This document shows positions 13,330 to 23,480 of a stretch of 64,000 nt of DNA, piece after piece (positions within the stretch are counted from its first letter, which is position 1; each line of letters starts with the position of its first letter). The notes below the pieces were generated by a model. That model was not told the DNA's origin, made no database searches, and saw only the letters and a list, made by a program, of their open reading frames with translations. Source of the stretch: Rhizophagus irregularis (taxonomy: Eukaryota > Glomeromycota > Glomeromycetes > Glomerales > Glomeraceae); NCBI RefSeq assembly GCF_026210795.1, contig NC_089456.1:1118501-1182500 (forward strand), in the 5' to 3' direction. A program made the translations under genes and the position numbers.

Positions 13330-14090
13330 TGCATTCTTTAAGCAACATAGTATAAATGTTTGGATTTTCGATTCGTATATTCGTTTATATATATATATAT
13401 ATATAATATTTTTTTTTTATTTCCTTCGTTTTTTTTTTCGTTTCGATGAGTGCTGTTATGAATAATTTTTATAATTAAAATTAAGCTTTATGATACATAT
13501 ATATGTACAGTATGTGCATATAATTACATTGACAAATTCTCTGTCTCCCATTTTATTATGAATTTGAAAATACTTGCTGTACGAGTTTTTATTTTATTAT
13601 TCCTGCATATTAAAAATTTGCGAATCATAAATTGATTACTAATTAAGGCATAAAGAGATTAATAGTTTTATAATTCACGCGACTTCGATAAAACTGGCTG
13701 AACAATATCACAATTTTCACAAAACAGAATACATTTTTAAAAATTTAAATGACCAATTAAATTTTATTCAGGGCGGTGTTAAAATTTTGACATGGTAATT
13801 TTATAGGAATTATAGGTATCAATGATTTTATGGTACAACTGGTACGTCGAATAACTCTTACCTGGAGCCGATAGGAAAAAGTGGAAAAGTATAAAAATAT
13901 TACCAAAAAAAACCATGATGAAAATACATTAGAAAATTACAGGTCATCAGAAAAAAAAAAAATTACTGGTAATGTTTGATATGACCTCCTATATCAATGC
14001 ATGTTCAATTTGACTTTGCACGCACTCATTAATGCTATTAACTATACTATTAGTTATTACACTAAAATATTAAAAATTATTTCTATAACT

Positions 14091-15254
14091 ATGTTATATG
14101 ACAGGACCATGTCTTTCTTTGCAATATAACTAGCCACCAAATAGCCCTATAAAAAAGGAACGTTCACTGAATATACATAAAATAATCACTTAATAATTGT
14201 TACTAATTCATAATCAAAAATATGTATAGTAATATACCGTAAAAATAACTTAAGATATTAAAATAAACAAATATTCACCATAGATGATATAATCATTATT
14301 CAATAAACATGACAGTACATATAATCATATTTTTTGTTTAATGAACAAACCTATCAATTTGATGATCACAAGCGATGTATCATTTTGAATTCCGAGAATT
14401 ATTTTCTTAAGATCATCGAAACCGAGGCGGCGGCTGGCTTGATTGTTGCCTGTTTCTCATTATAAATTTGCCATTTTCATTTCCAGTTCTCTTTACCAAA
14501 ATATACTCGTCCTAGAGACCTGAAGAATTACCCACAGAAGAATAAGGTTAATAAAAAAGTTTGTTAAAAAGTAAAATAATAAAAGAAGCAACCAATCAAT
14601 CAAATCCCACGTGTCTGACAACATTAGTGGCTGTTTTATTAAATTAAATATTTTTTAAAAAAGTTCAAATAAAAATATATACATATCTGATATCCTTTTT
14701 TTTCAGTAAATAGATAGTAGTTAATTTGTTGATTAAATTTTCATAAGAGGGGAGAAGCATCAGAAATTTATGTGGGTGTGAAACCAATAAAAGTTCCAAT
14801 TAAAATCATTATACACCATATTAGCAACGTGATAATTGTAATAACTAAAGAGGGTTTAAATGAAATATATATGGCTGCCTCGTACAGTATCATTAATTAA
14901 CATTTAATGATAACGCCGGTGTAAGTTTAAAAAATTCTTGCTTACCAAAATCTCAAGTCCAAATTCCAGAGATCCAAGAGAGTTACCTCAAAAAAAGAGA
15001 AAGAAATGAATTGCTAATAAAGATTGTTAAAATAAAACATTAAAGACATTTTTACTTACCAAAATAAATCCCAAGTTCAAACTCTGAAGACCCGTAGGAA
15101 TCGTCTAAAGAAAATAGAAAATACGAACTATAAGTTACCATTTGTTATAGTAATTAAAGAAAAAAAATGAAACATTTTGCCTAATATTTCATACATTTCG
15201 TTGAAAAAAACTTAGCCGATCTTTTCGCTATCACGTGTCACACGCGTCCGATAT
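14091..15254 (-). other. Intergenic DNA with micro-exon-like splice units
   Basis: No conventional gene. On the minus strand, related segments end in TTTTG|GTAAG-type donors: donors near 15057 (GTAAGT), 14943 (GTAAGC) and 14495 (GTAAAG), each preceded by a short segment of the form GGTCTTCAGAGTTTGAAC or GGATCTCTGGAATTTGG. The first two are 114 bp apart. A similar segment with GTAAGT lies near 28035. They resemble, loosely, the micro-exon units at 45-52 kb. Otherwise the region is AT-rich. Confidence 0.35.
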
Positions 15255-15871
15255 TGTTATATGTCAGTTCTTTATGTGCTTAAAAATAAGCGTTAAATTA
15301 AATGTAAGCAGAAGGATTAATAGGGTCGGAAATTAACAGGATCAGCGTAAATCTTATACTAATTTTATTAATTCAATGTAAATCCAACGTAAAAATCCGA
15401 TCAAATGCGAATATGGTATAGCTCTCCAAATAGCCTATACGATCAGACGCAAGTAAAGGATTAAACTAACCAAATATGAACAATGAATAAAAAAAATAAA
15501 GTGTATAAGAAATAACACGAAAAATAAAGTGTATATGAGTTTTAATAATCAATTTTATTAATGATTTTTATAAAGGACTGTTCTAAAACTAACTTTATTA
15601 AATTCTAATTGTAGTTATTTTTTCTAAAGCGCATTTACACCGTCTTTTTATAACAAATTTTTATAAAAAAAAATATCTAATATATCGAACAAATCCGATA
15701 AATGCTATATATTTGATAAATGTTATATATTCGATAAATGCTATAAATTCGATAAATGCTATATATTCGATATATCGAACATGTCGAACATATTCGACAT
15801 TTACGACATTGATCAACATCACGGGTCCGGTTATATCATGTGATTGCTGCGCGACATTTTACTGCGTAACA
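15255..15871 (-). repeat. LTR (3' LTR in element orientation)
   Basis: 617 bp, with TGTTA..TAACA ends, matching 22097-22713 without a difference that I can see. The A/T-rich part holds short repeats of GATAAATGCTATA(T/A)ATTC on the plus strand. The extra ORF of the element terminates 13 bp inside it. Confidence 0.95.
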
Positions 15872-16311
15872 TCACTCCCCTCCCAGTTTTCAACTCCGTT
15901 GAAAATCTCAAGAGCTTTGGTTACCAATCTTTGGTATTCGGTTTGACTAATCTCTCGGAGCATTGTGGGCGTGATTTGGGTTGTGCGCATAATTTGCTCG
16001 ACTCCTAGATACTCGAATAAAAAGAACATTCGGGTAACAATAATTCGGAAATGTTCAGTTAATTGTTGCCGATAATAGCTTCGCTGCTTATTATCCTTAG
16101 ATTGACGTTCCAATAATTGTCCTAAATAGAATAAATTAACTAGCCACAAGATTCGGTCACCAATTCGCTTGGATCTTTCTACGGCTTCATTAGTTAATCG
16201 GAATTTTTCTTCAAAATTCATATTATCCTCATATGGTTTTGGGTATGGAACAGCGTATTCTGATTGATGAGCTTTTCGTAAATCTTCCAATATGCGCTGA
16301 TATGGGGTCAT
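15859..16311 (-). CDS. Extra ORF of the Ty3 element, 150 aa, unknown function
   Basis: ATG at 16311, stop at 15859, so the last codons and stop lie inside the 3' LTR and the polypurine tract is translated. The protein is helical and polar (SKRIGDRILWLVNLFYLG, QQLTEHFRIIVTRMFFLFEY). It shows no zinc finger, signal peptide or obvious membrane span. Its place after integrase is where some gypsy elements carry an additional gene (env-like or antisense), but I see no envelope features. Being open in an element with identical LTRs suggests it is retained, though the age of the element is too low to prove selection. Confidence 0.6.
   Translation of the reverse strand: MTPYQRILEDLRKAHQSEYAVPYPKPYEDNMNFEEKFRLTNEAVERSKRIGDRILWLVNLFYLGQLLERQSKDNKQRSYYRQQLTEHFRIIVTRMFFLFEYLGVEQIMRTTQITPTMLREISQTEYQRLVTKALEIFNGVENWEGSDVTQ
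15872..15890 (-). promoter_or_regulatory. Polypurine tract
   Basis: On the minus strand, the run AACTGGGAGGGGAGTGA directly precedes the 3' LTR start TGTTACGC. It is the expected primer site for plus-strand DNA synthesis. Confidence 0.85.
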
Positions 16312-16515
16312 TCTTCTCTATCAAATTCAGCAGTCCTTCAACAATCCTTCAAAAATTTCCAATATATATATATAGAAAATAATAGATAAAAAAAAAAAAT
16401 TAAGATTTTCATAAATCTATATCAATCGATACATTAATCACCTATTGATCATCTAAAATAAGAGATGATCATCATATGCACATTCCCCAACAATTTTATC
16501 ATCCGATGTGAATAT

Positions 16516-17784
16516 CTATGGTGTTACCGTCCGACGTTGACAATACGATTTCAATCGGTCAGAATTTACGGGGTCCTTTAAGACTTTCCCATCCATGGTT
16601 CGTAATTTAAAGGCTCCGTTGTCCAATGATTCGTGAACATAATAGGGACCTTTCCAGCGTTCCTGTAACTTCTGTTTACCTCGGAGCTGACTTCGGAATA
16701 ATAGAACCAGGTCGCCGATTTTAAACTGTACATCACAAAGATTCTTATCATGTCGTTGCTTTTGTTTTTGCTGTGACTGATGAATTACGTCTTGGGTTGC
16801 AAGTCGATCTCCTATAACTTTTCCGGTAAGTGTATGAATCCGATTAAAAAGGTCTTGTTGAAAATCGCTTTCAGATAATTCAACTTGGGGAGTTCGATTA
16901 GCAAACTCGATCGGCAATATAGCTTCCCTTCCGTACATCAAATAAAAGGGTTCGTGACGAGTGGTGTTATGTCTCTTTGTCCTATACGCAAATAGTACTG
17001 ACGTTAAATAAATATCCCAGTCGTCCTTATTCTCATTAGCATACTTGGCCAATGCTTCGCACAGTGTTCTATTGAAGCGTTCTACAAGCCCGTTTGTCTG
17101 TGGATGGTATGCCGTTGACAATTTGTGCTTAACCCCCAATTCTATACACAAAGAGTCTAACATTTCGTTTACGAAATGTGTTCCACGATCAGTCAATAGT
17201 ACTTTAGGGCATCCATGTCGGCATATAATGTCTTCATAGAAAAAAGACACAACAGACGAAGCCTTAGCATTCGGGATGGCTCTAGCTTCCGGCCATTTAG
17301 TAAGGTATTCGGTTGCAACGACTATGTGCGTATTCCCCCTTTTCGTCTTTGGAAGTGGTCCAACAATATCCATTCCAAGTCTATCGAATGGTTGTCCAAC
17401 TTTTATTGGATGTAACGGTTCGACGCGGCGATTTTTTCCTCTGCGTTGACATTCGTCACAGGTTCGTACATAATGTCGAACATCGGTAAACATTTGAGGC
17501 CAGTAATACCGAATCTTAACTCTCCGGTACGTTTCGTCTATTGAAAAGTGTCCGGATAAAGGGTCCGAATGTAAATGGTATAATATACTTTCAACTTCAC
17601 TTTCTTTGACAACTTTTATAGGTCTGCTGGGGTTGTCCTTATTTTTCTTGTACAGTTGATCATTCAATATGATAAAATATCTCGACTTTCGTTTGATGGC
17701 AGCCCGCTGCTCTTTAGTTAAATGTATTGGCATAGAATAGTCCGTTAAAAATTGTATGAGCGAAAAATATGTGGATAAATCCAT
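16516..17784 (-). CDS. int: Ty3-type integrase as a separate ORF
   Basis: 422 residues from an ATG at 17784. HHCC zinc-binding domain: H72, H79, C109, C112 (HSDPLSGH and CDEC). Catalytic core: D139 (LGMDIVGPLP), D199 (LLTDRGTHF), E235 (NGLVERFNR), so the DDE triad is intact. A C-terminal GPY/F-type module (RWKGPYYV) is present. It inserts the cDNA into the host genome. Oddly, it is not fused to RNase H. The preceding pol frame stops at 17874, the integrase frame is -1 relative to pol, and it has its own in-frame stop four codons upstream of the ATG, so a simple frameshift at the pol stop would not reach it. Translation may use internal initiation or a spliced RNA; neither is shown. Confidence 0.92.
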   Translation of the reverse strand: MDLSTYFSLIQFLTDYSMPIHLTKEQRAAIKRKSRYFIILNDQLYKKNKDNPSRPIKVVKESEVESILYHLHSDPLSGHFSIDETYRRVKIRYYWPQMFTDVRHYVRTCDECQRRGKNRRVEPLHPIKVGQPFDRLGMDIVGPLPKTKRGNTHIVVATEYLTKWPEARAIPNAKASSVVSFFYEDIICRHGCPKVLLTDRGTHFVNEMLDSLCIELGVKHKLSTAYHPQTNGLVERFNRTLCEALAKYANENKDDWDIYLTSVLFAYRTKRHNTTRHEPFYLMYGREAILPIEFANRTPQVELSESDFQQDLFNRIHTLTGKVIGDRLATQDVIHQSQQKQKQRHDKNLCDVQFKIGDLVLLFRSQLRGKQKLQERWKGPYYVHESLDNGAFKLRTMDGKVLKDPVNSDRLKSYCQRRTVTP

Positions 17785-17873
17785 TCCGTCAAATCAATAT
17801 GGGTAGTCCGTAAAGTGGTGTCAAAAATGCGTGTCCGATGTAATAAAAAAATATTCAAACGTAAATACTTTTT

Positions 17874-20446
17874 TTAGTGTTTAATCCGACTAAGTGTATC
17901 TACGTTAGAGTGTTGTTTTCCGGGGCGATCTATGATTTCCAAGTCGTAGCCGTTCAATGTCATTAACCATCGTCCAAGTTTGCCAATTGGATTCGTCATT
18001 TTTAAGAGATATTTTAACGCGGCATGGTCCGTTATGACCGTGAATATTTGTCCATGTAAATAATGGTGGAAATATCGAACGGCCCAAACTACCGCTAGAC
18101 ATTCCAGTTCGGTGACTCCATAATTACGTTCATGTTTATGCAAAGTCCTGCTCGCATAAGCAATAACCCTTTCCCTTTTGAACTCATCTTTCTGGGATAA
18201 TATTGCTCCTAACGCAAAAGTAGAAGCGTCCGTATACAATATAAATGGCTTTTCGAAATTCGGATAAGCCAAAATAGGTGGTGTTGTCAAACACGTCTTT
18301 AGACGTTCAAAAGCATCATGTTGATCCTTTCCCCAAACATAGGGAGTATTTTTCTTTAGTAGTCGATTCAACGGTTCAACTACTGACGAGAAGTTCTTTA
18401 CGAACTTTCGATAATACGAGGCCAAGGCGATGAATCCCCTTAGTTGCGTCAGGTCTCTTGGCACAGGGAACTCTTTTATTACTTTTAATTTTTCAGGGTC
18501 AGTATGAATCCCGGTCCGACTCACCACATGGCCTAAGAATGGTATTTCATCCTTGAAGAAAAAACACTTTTCGGGGCTTAATTTCAATCCGGCTTCCTCT
18601 AAACGCGAAAAGACCTGTTCTAGATGTACCAGATGTTCTTCGAACGTCTTTGATCCTATATTAATATCGTCTATATACACGACGACAAACTGCCAAAGAA
18701 TGTCTCGTAGTACGGTGTCCATAAGTCGCTGAAAAGTTGCCGGGGCGTTACATAATCCAAACGGCATTACAGTAAATTCGTAAGTGCCGAATCTGGTAAT
18801 AAAGGTGGACTTCTCCCGGTCCTTTTGCTCCAATTCGACTTGCCAGAATCCGCTCGCTAAATCAAGGGAGGAAAACCATTGCGTTCCGGACAAGGTTTCC
18901 AACATATCGTCTATTCTAGGCAAAGGATAACTGTCTTTTTTTGTGACGTTATTCAGCTTCCGATAATCAACACAAAGACGCTTCTTTCCGTTTTTCTTTT
19001 CTACTACAACCACAGGCGAAGTCCATTGACTACTGGACGGTACTATTAATCCGGCCTTTAGAAGTCGCTGGATTTCTTCTTTTATAAACAGCTGATTTTG
19101 ATAAGACGTTCGGTAAAACCGTTGTTTGATAGGAGCTGCACTTCCGGTATCAATACTATGTGTGATTGCTGAAGTTCGTCCAAAATCATCAGACTCCCAA
19201 GCAAACAAATTCTGATGTTTGCTCATTAAATCTTCAAACATCTGACGCTGTTTATCATTTAAATTTCCAATATGGAAGGTACCCTTCTCTATTTCTTTAT
19301 ACTGGTAGAAATAATTATTTTCGACCATAGACCCTTCCCTTAAACTCTCTTCAATTTCTTGCGCTTCCTCTTGAGTAACGAACTGGGTATTGCAGAACAT
19401 TTGCTCTTGCGTATTTTCGTTACTCTCACTTTCATATTCTTCCTCTGTTTCATCTGCAACATCTTCCTCGTTTTCCTCTTCGGCATCTTCTTCACTTTCT
19501 TCCTCAACACCTTCCTCTTCTTCTTCTTCGACTTCGGGAGCTTCGATACTAACAATGTGATGTGGCATCTCTTGACATTCGGTAATAACCTCAAGAGTAT
19601 TACCTTTCCATTTAATCGTCATGAGATTGTTATCATAATCTATCACAGCTTTAGTTTTCCGTAGCCAATCGTTACCAACTATAGCAGAATACGAATTGGC
19701 GTCCGTGACAATAGCATCCATTGGTATAATACAATCATGTATCTTTAGTGGTATATCGGATACTGCTCCAAGCGGTCTTCGGCGTTCTCCATTGACGTTA
19801 ATCATCACGGTTTTTGACGCACGCGTGATTTCCATCTCTAAATCTTTTAACAGGGATAAAGAAATAATACTTCCGGCTGATCCGGAATCTACTATCAAGG
19901 GAAATCGGATGTGCTTTATCGACGCTTCACAATATAAGGCAGATGTCTTATTATCATTTGGTCGTGACAAATTTGCAGCTAACAAATCTTCAACCACGTC
20001 CATTTTTTCCTTTTTGTTTTCTTGGACTTCGTCCTTTTTTCTCATTATAGGCTTCCTCAACAACTTATTGGTGGCCATTCGAAGCTTGGGATTCATAGCG
20101 AGCAATTGTCCAACAGATATATCTGCGGGTTGGTCGAAAAGTTGTTGGGGAGTATATGGTTCAACCATTTTTTCTACAGGGGCTAACACCGGTATCTTTC
20201 TTTTGGTGATAGTCTTGACGGTTTTCTTGATTTTCCTTTTATCGGTCTCTTTTTGTTTTTGTTTTATTGAGCGAGTCACAGTTTCTTCTTCAGTTGGTTT
20301 TTCTTTAGCGGTACCTTGTAAAGGATTCAATCTAGACTGGCTTCTCGTTACTCGTTCAGCAGGATAGGCTTCCAGTAGGGTAATATTCGAGGGAATTTGA
20401 CTTTGGCTTGTACACTCACCCTCATGAGGTACGCCATTTAGTTTAA
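17874..20446 (-). CDS. pol: Ty3-type protease, reverse transcriptase and RNase H (pol)
   Basis: The open frame has no ATG near its start and stays open upstream to the gag end, consistent with production as a gag-pol fusion by -1 frameshifting. Counting from a TTG at 20330: basic linker, aspartic protease DSG at 148-150 (LIVDSGSAGS), a long Glu-rich linker at about 267-302, reverse transcriptase about 400-600 with YIDD at 552-555, RNase H with TDAS at 700-703 and ITDHAALK further on, and the end SRIKH at 17874. All catalytic motifs appear intact. Products would process the polyprotein, copy the RNA and degrade the template. The RNase H end lacks a fused integrase, which is in the next ORF. 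Confidence 0.92.
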
Positions 20447-22051
20447 ATGTTGTTCATCGGCTCCATTCGGCACCAGCTGTGCCAACAACTGATGAATTTG
20501 AGCAAGCTGTTCGCCAGTAGAGCCAGTTGTCTGATTCGTTGATCGATTATTGTTATTAGCATTATCACTATTATTAGGGAGTGTTATACCAGTATTTCGA
20601 TTTGGGCAAGTTCGTACAATATGTCCTGGTTGTCCACAGGAATAACATACAACCCGACTTTGACCATTATTTGGTTGTTGTGATTGACCTCCAACCTGTG
20701 CAACATTCCGAGGGTTTCTATTATCATATCGAGGTCTTCTACCGCCAGTACCTAGCTGTTGTACGTGCTTAGTCAATTCCTGAATCGCCTTACACAGTTC
20801 ATCGGATTGAGCATTGGCGCTAGTACCAATAGGCGCGAACTTGGTTATATAAGCACTAACCGCGCTCTGGTCTTGATGTGTTAATTCATAGGCCTTTGCT
20901 CTGTCAACGGCACCGTTCCATGTTTGATCGTTGTGGGGTTTAACTGTGACATAAAGATCAGGCAACAGGCCATTGACGAATTTTCGAGCCTTAATTGCTT
21001 CTGGATAGGCAAATGCATTCGTCTCCACTCTTCGGTATAATTCTTGCAAAGCAGCGGCGTAAGTATTTACGTCTTCTCCCGGTTGTTGTCGGCGTTGCTC
21101 CAATTCAGTTGTCCAAATTTCGACTAAGGTTTGCGTTCGGAAGGCGTTCGGAAAGTTTAAAATAAAATCGGTGTTATTATTATTACCGGTCCACGCAATA
21201 ATTCGTCCAGGATTACCATTATTCAACGCTTGGTTAGAATTCCACCATGTGGACGCGGCTCCTCTTAAGTATGCTGGCACAACCTCCAATTTCCGGGCGT
21301 CCTGTATACCATTTGCATTGCATGCTCGGGTAAAGTCTTCCAACCATGCTACTGGATCTTGATTTCCGCCGTAAAATTGAGGTAGATCGGCAACTCTTCC
21401 TTCTCGGCGTGGTGGATTGTTGATTGCTTGTATGTTTCCCGCCAATGCGTTGTTGACGTTTGGAAGTGCTTGGGTTAACGCGGCGATAGCAGCTCGCAAT
21501 TGTTGAAAATCTTGCTGATTCGGTTGAGCCATATTATTATTCGGTTGATTCTGAAGTAAGGGTTCCAAGTCCGGATTTTGGTCGAGTTCTAGCTCAGCTA
21601 TTCTTGGTAGGGATTCGTCCGAGTCTGATTCAGGTGGAGTTATAAAACTGATTTCACTATAATTATAGGCAATTATAAATATATCTAAGTGAAATCCCTG
21701 TGTAATGCTATATGCGTTCCAAATATCTTGCTGTAAAGTTTCGGAATTAATATTAGGTGTATATGCGTATCGAATACTAAATATTAGATCAATTATAGCA
21801 GTCCAAATATCTTCCCCTTCAACGTAGGATAATTCTTCTAAGTATTGTTGTGTATAATGTGTATAGGATCTAGCAGGGTACTCGACGCTGTACCAGTTCC
21901 AAAAGTTACCAAAATTTTCCGATGGTAATAACTCAGGTGGGTAACAGTATGCGCAAGATCTATCACGATGTCGATAAGTAATATTCGGACTGTTCAATTC
22001 CTGATGTAACCTGTCGTGATTTATATTCTTTTGGAAATGGGTTACAAACAT
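20438..22051 (-). CDS. gag: Ty3-type Gag with CCHC zinc knuckle
   Basis: 537 residues from an ATG at 22051. The central capsid-like region (AVAWLEDFTRAC-type text, PGEDVNTYAAALQELYRRV) is of the retrotransposon gag family. The CCHC knuckle is at C469, C472, H477, C482 (CYSCGQPGHIVRTC), followed by an Asn-rich tail. It forms the particle and binds the RNA. The stop TAA follows directly after the heptamer TTTAAAC, see the separate entry. Confidence 0.92.
   Translation of the reverse strand: MFVTHFQKNINHDRLHQELNSPNITYRHRDRSCAYCYPPELLPSENFGNFWNWYSVEYPARSYTHYTQQYLEELSYVEGEDIWTAIIDLIFSIRYAYTPNINSETLQQDIWNAYSITQGFHLDIFIIAYNYSEISFITPPESDSDESLPRIAELELDQNPDLEPLLQNQPNNNMAQPNQQDFQQLRAAIAALTQALPNVNNALAGNIQAINNPPRREGRVADLPQFYGGNQDPVAWLEDFTRACNANGIQDARKLEVVPAYLRGAASTWWNSNQALNNGNPGRIIAWTGNNNNTDFILNFPNAFRTQTLVEIWTTELEQRRQQPGEDVNTYAAALQELYRRVETNAFAYPEAIKARKFVNGLLPDLYVTVKPHNDQTWNGAVDRAKAYELTHQDQSAVSAYITKFAPIGTSANAQSDELCKAIQELTKHVQQLGTGGRRPRYDNRNPRNVAQVGGQSQQPNNGQSRVVCYSCGQPGHIVRTCPNRNTGITLPNNSDNANNNNRSTNQTTGSTGEQLAQIHQLLAQLVPNGADEQHLN
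20441..20447 (-). promoter_or_regulatory. Candidate -1 ribosomal frameshift heptamer at gag end
   Basis: In the gag frame the last codons read CA(T TTA AAC) TAA, an X XXY YYZ heptamer of the classical UUUAAAC type abutting the stop. Slipping back one base enters the frame that continues open into protease and RT. I could not fold a downstream stimulatory structure by eye. Confidence 0.7.
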
Positions 22052-22078
22052 ACAATAGGTCGGGTAAGATAAAGATTT

Positions 22079-22096
22079 CTGGCAGAAGGCACCAAA
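22079..22096 (-). promoter_or_regulatory. tRNA primer-binding site
   Basis: On the minus strand, the 5' LTR end CATATAACA is followed by TT and then TGGTGCCTTCTGCCAG. A TGG start matches the CCA 3' end of a tRNA. The rest predicts a tRNA ending in GGCACCA; which tRNA is not established. Confidence 0.75.
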
Positions 22097-22713
22097 TGTT
22101 ATATGTCAGTTCTTTATGTGCTTAAAAATAAGCGTTAAATTAAATGTAAGCAGAAGGATTAATAGGGTCGGAAATTAACAGGATCAGCGTAAATCTTATA
22201 CTAATTTTATTAATTCAATGTAAATCCAACGTAAAAATCCGATCAAATGCGAATATGGTATAGCTCTCCAAATAGCCTATACGATCAGACGCAAGTAAAG
22301 GATTAAACTAACCAAATATGAACAATGAATAAAAAAAATAAAGTGTATAAGAAATAACACGAAAAATAAAGTGTATATGAGTTTTAATAATCAATTTTAT
22401 TAATGATTTTTATAAAGGACTGTTCTAAAACTAACTTTATTAAATTCTAATTGTAGTTATTTTTTCTAAAGCGCATTTACACCGTCTTTTTATAACAAAT
22501 TTTTATAAAAAAAAATATCTAATATATCGAACAAATCCGATAAATGCTATATATTTGATAAATGTTATATATTCGATAAATGCTATAAATTCGATAAATG
22601 CTATATATTCGATATATCGAACATGTCGAACATATTCGACATTTACGACATTGATCAACATCACGGGTCCGGTTATATCATGTGATTGCTGCGCGACATT
22701 TTACTGCGTAACA
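22097..22713 (-). repeat. LTR (5' LTR in element orientation)
   Basis: Same 617-bp sequence as 15255-15871. It would hold the promoter driving leftward transcription. Confidence 0.95.
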
Positions 22714-23055
22714 ATATTCAATAATAATAATTTTTTATAAGATATAGTCTAATTATAAAAAAGTAAATAATGTTTCATTTGAGTTAAAAGATATACTAAG
22801 AATCTTTAATTTCTTTAATTTCCTTTATAAAAAAGAATTAAAAATAACTTACTAAACTATACTTCAAAATTTGAAAACATTGAACATTTTAACTTATGGA
22901 ATGAATTTCATATAATACTTTTTCATTAGTTTATTCCATATCAAAAATTGTACAATTAATGTATATATTAATTAATAAATACATTCTATATAATTACATT
23001 CTACGTACATATTTTCAAAATGGACATTTATCGTACATTTTGTGTATCTAATAAA

Positions 23056-23300
23056 ATATACAACTCTTCTATTTGCATGAGTGATAATAATGTGATTTTT
23101 AGTGAATAAACGCTAACATCATTTCACATTTGATTTATGATATGGGCTTTCACTTTGTTATTTTATACATTTTTCTACAATTAAATACGGTCTTATGATG
23201 TAAAGCAATTTATGCGAAATCATAATTATCTGTTTGATTTTTTTCGAAATATCCTTATTATTCTCCATATTTTGACCTTAGAGCCTACTAAAGAGTTAAT
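23056..23300 (+). repeat. Duplicated block, second copy at 27586-27945
   Basis: AAAATATACAACTCTTCT, TCATTTCACATTTGATTTAT, AAATACGGTCTTATG and TTTACTAAAGAGT-type landmarks (CCTACTAAAGAGT here) occur in the same order in 27586-27945, with small insertions in the latter. This block lies upstream of HMG gene 2 and again downstream of it, indicating an older tandem array. Confidence 0.7.
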
Positions 23301-23480
23301 AAAAATTTAGCGACATTAATTATTATTTTTTAAAATTAAGAAATTTAACAATATTTTATCAGTCTTACCTTAAATAAGAAATAAAATCCCCTTTCTTAGT
23401 ATGTACAGTACATGTTTTTTGAGAAATTTCTAGTAATAAATATTGTCCGTCTGTCCGATCTTCCATTGTAATGCTGTTTT

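Larger units (their letters stand above)
10897..14090 (+). repeat. Segmental duplication, copy 1 (carries HMG gene 1)
   Basis: Collinear with 23481-26965. Landmarks shared in order: GGCACATAAAAA..CTCGTG, ATTCAAAGATCTTGTTCCTA, GGTACCGGTTTTCTAGATGC, GGGGTGAGTATATAAAAAGG, TGTTTGCGGCGTACGAAAAA, GGCGTATCGAAATAAT, the HMG gene, TACTTGCTGTACGAGTTTTT, and TTACTGGTAATGTTTGATAT. Copies differ by point changes and indels of a few to tens of bases. Homology ends near 10897 and 14090. The flanks are visibly closer to each other than the two coding sequences are. Confidence 0.85.
15255..22713 (-). mobile_element. Ty3/gypsy LTR retrotransposon, apparently complete and young
   Basis: Two 617-bp LTRs (15255-15871 and 22097-22713), starting TGTTA and ending TAACA, look identical by eye throughout. 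The 4-bp sequence ATAT flanks the element on both sides (15251-15254 and 22714-22717). The coding strand is minus: gag (20438-22051), protease-RT-RNase H (17874-), integrase (16516-17784), and an extra ORF (15859-16311). The domain order (integrase after RNase H) and the YIDD RT motif place it in Ty3/gypsy. A primer-binding site and polypurine tract are both visible. It lies between the two copies of the HMG duplication. Confidence 0.95.

Noticed and set aside
19359-20367. Plus-strand ORFs of 101 and 223 aa within the Ty3 pol region
   Set aside because: Antisense shadows of the pol frame with no domain signal.
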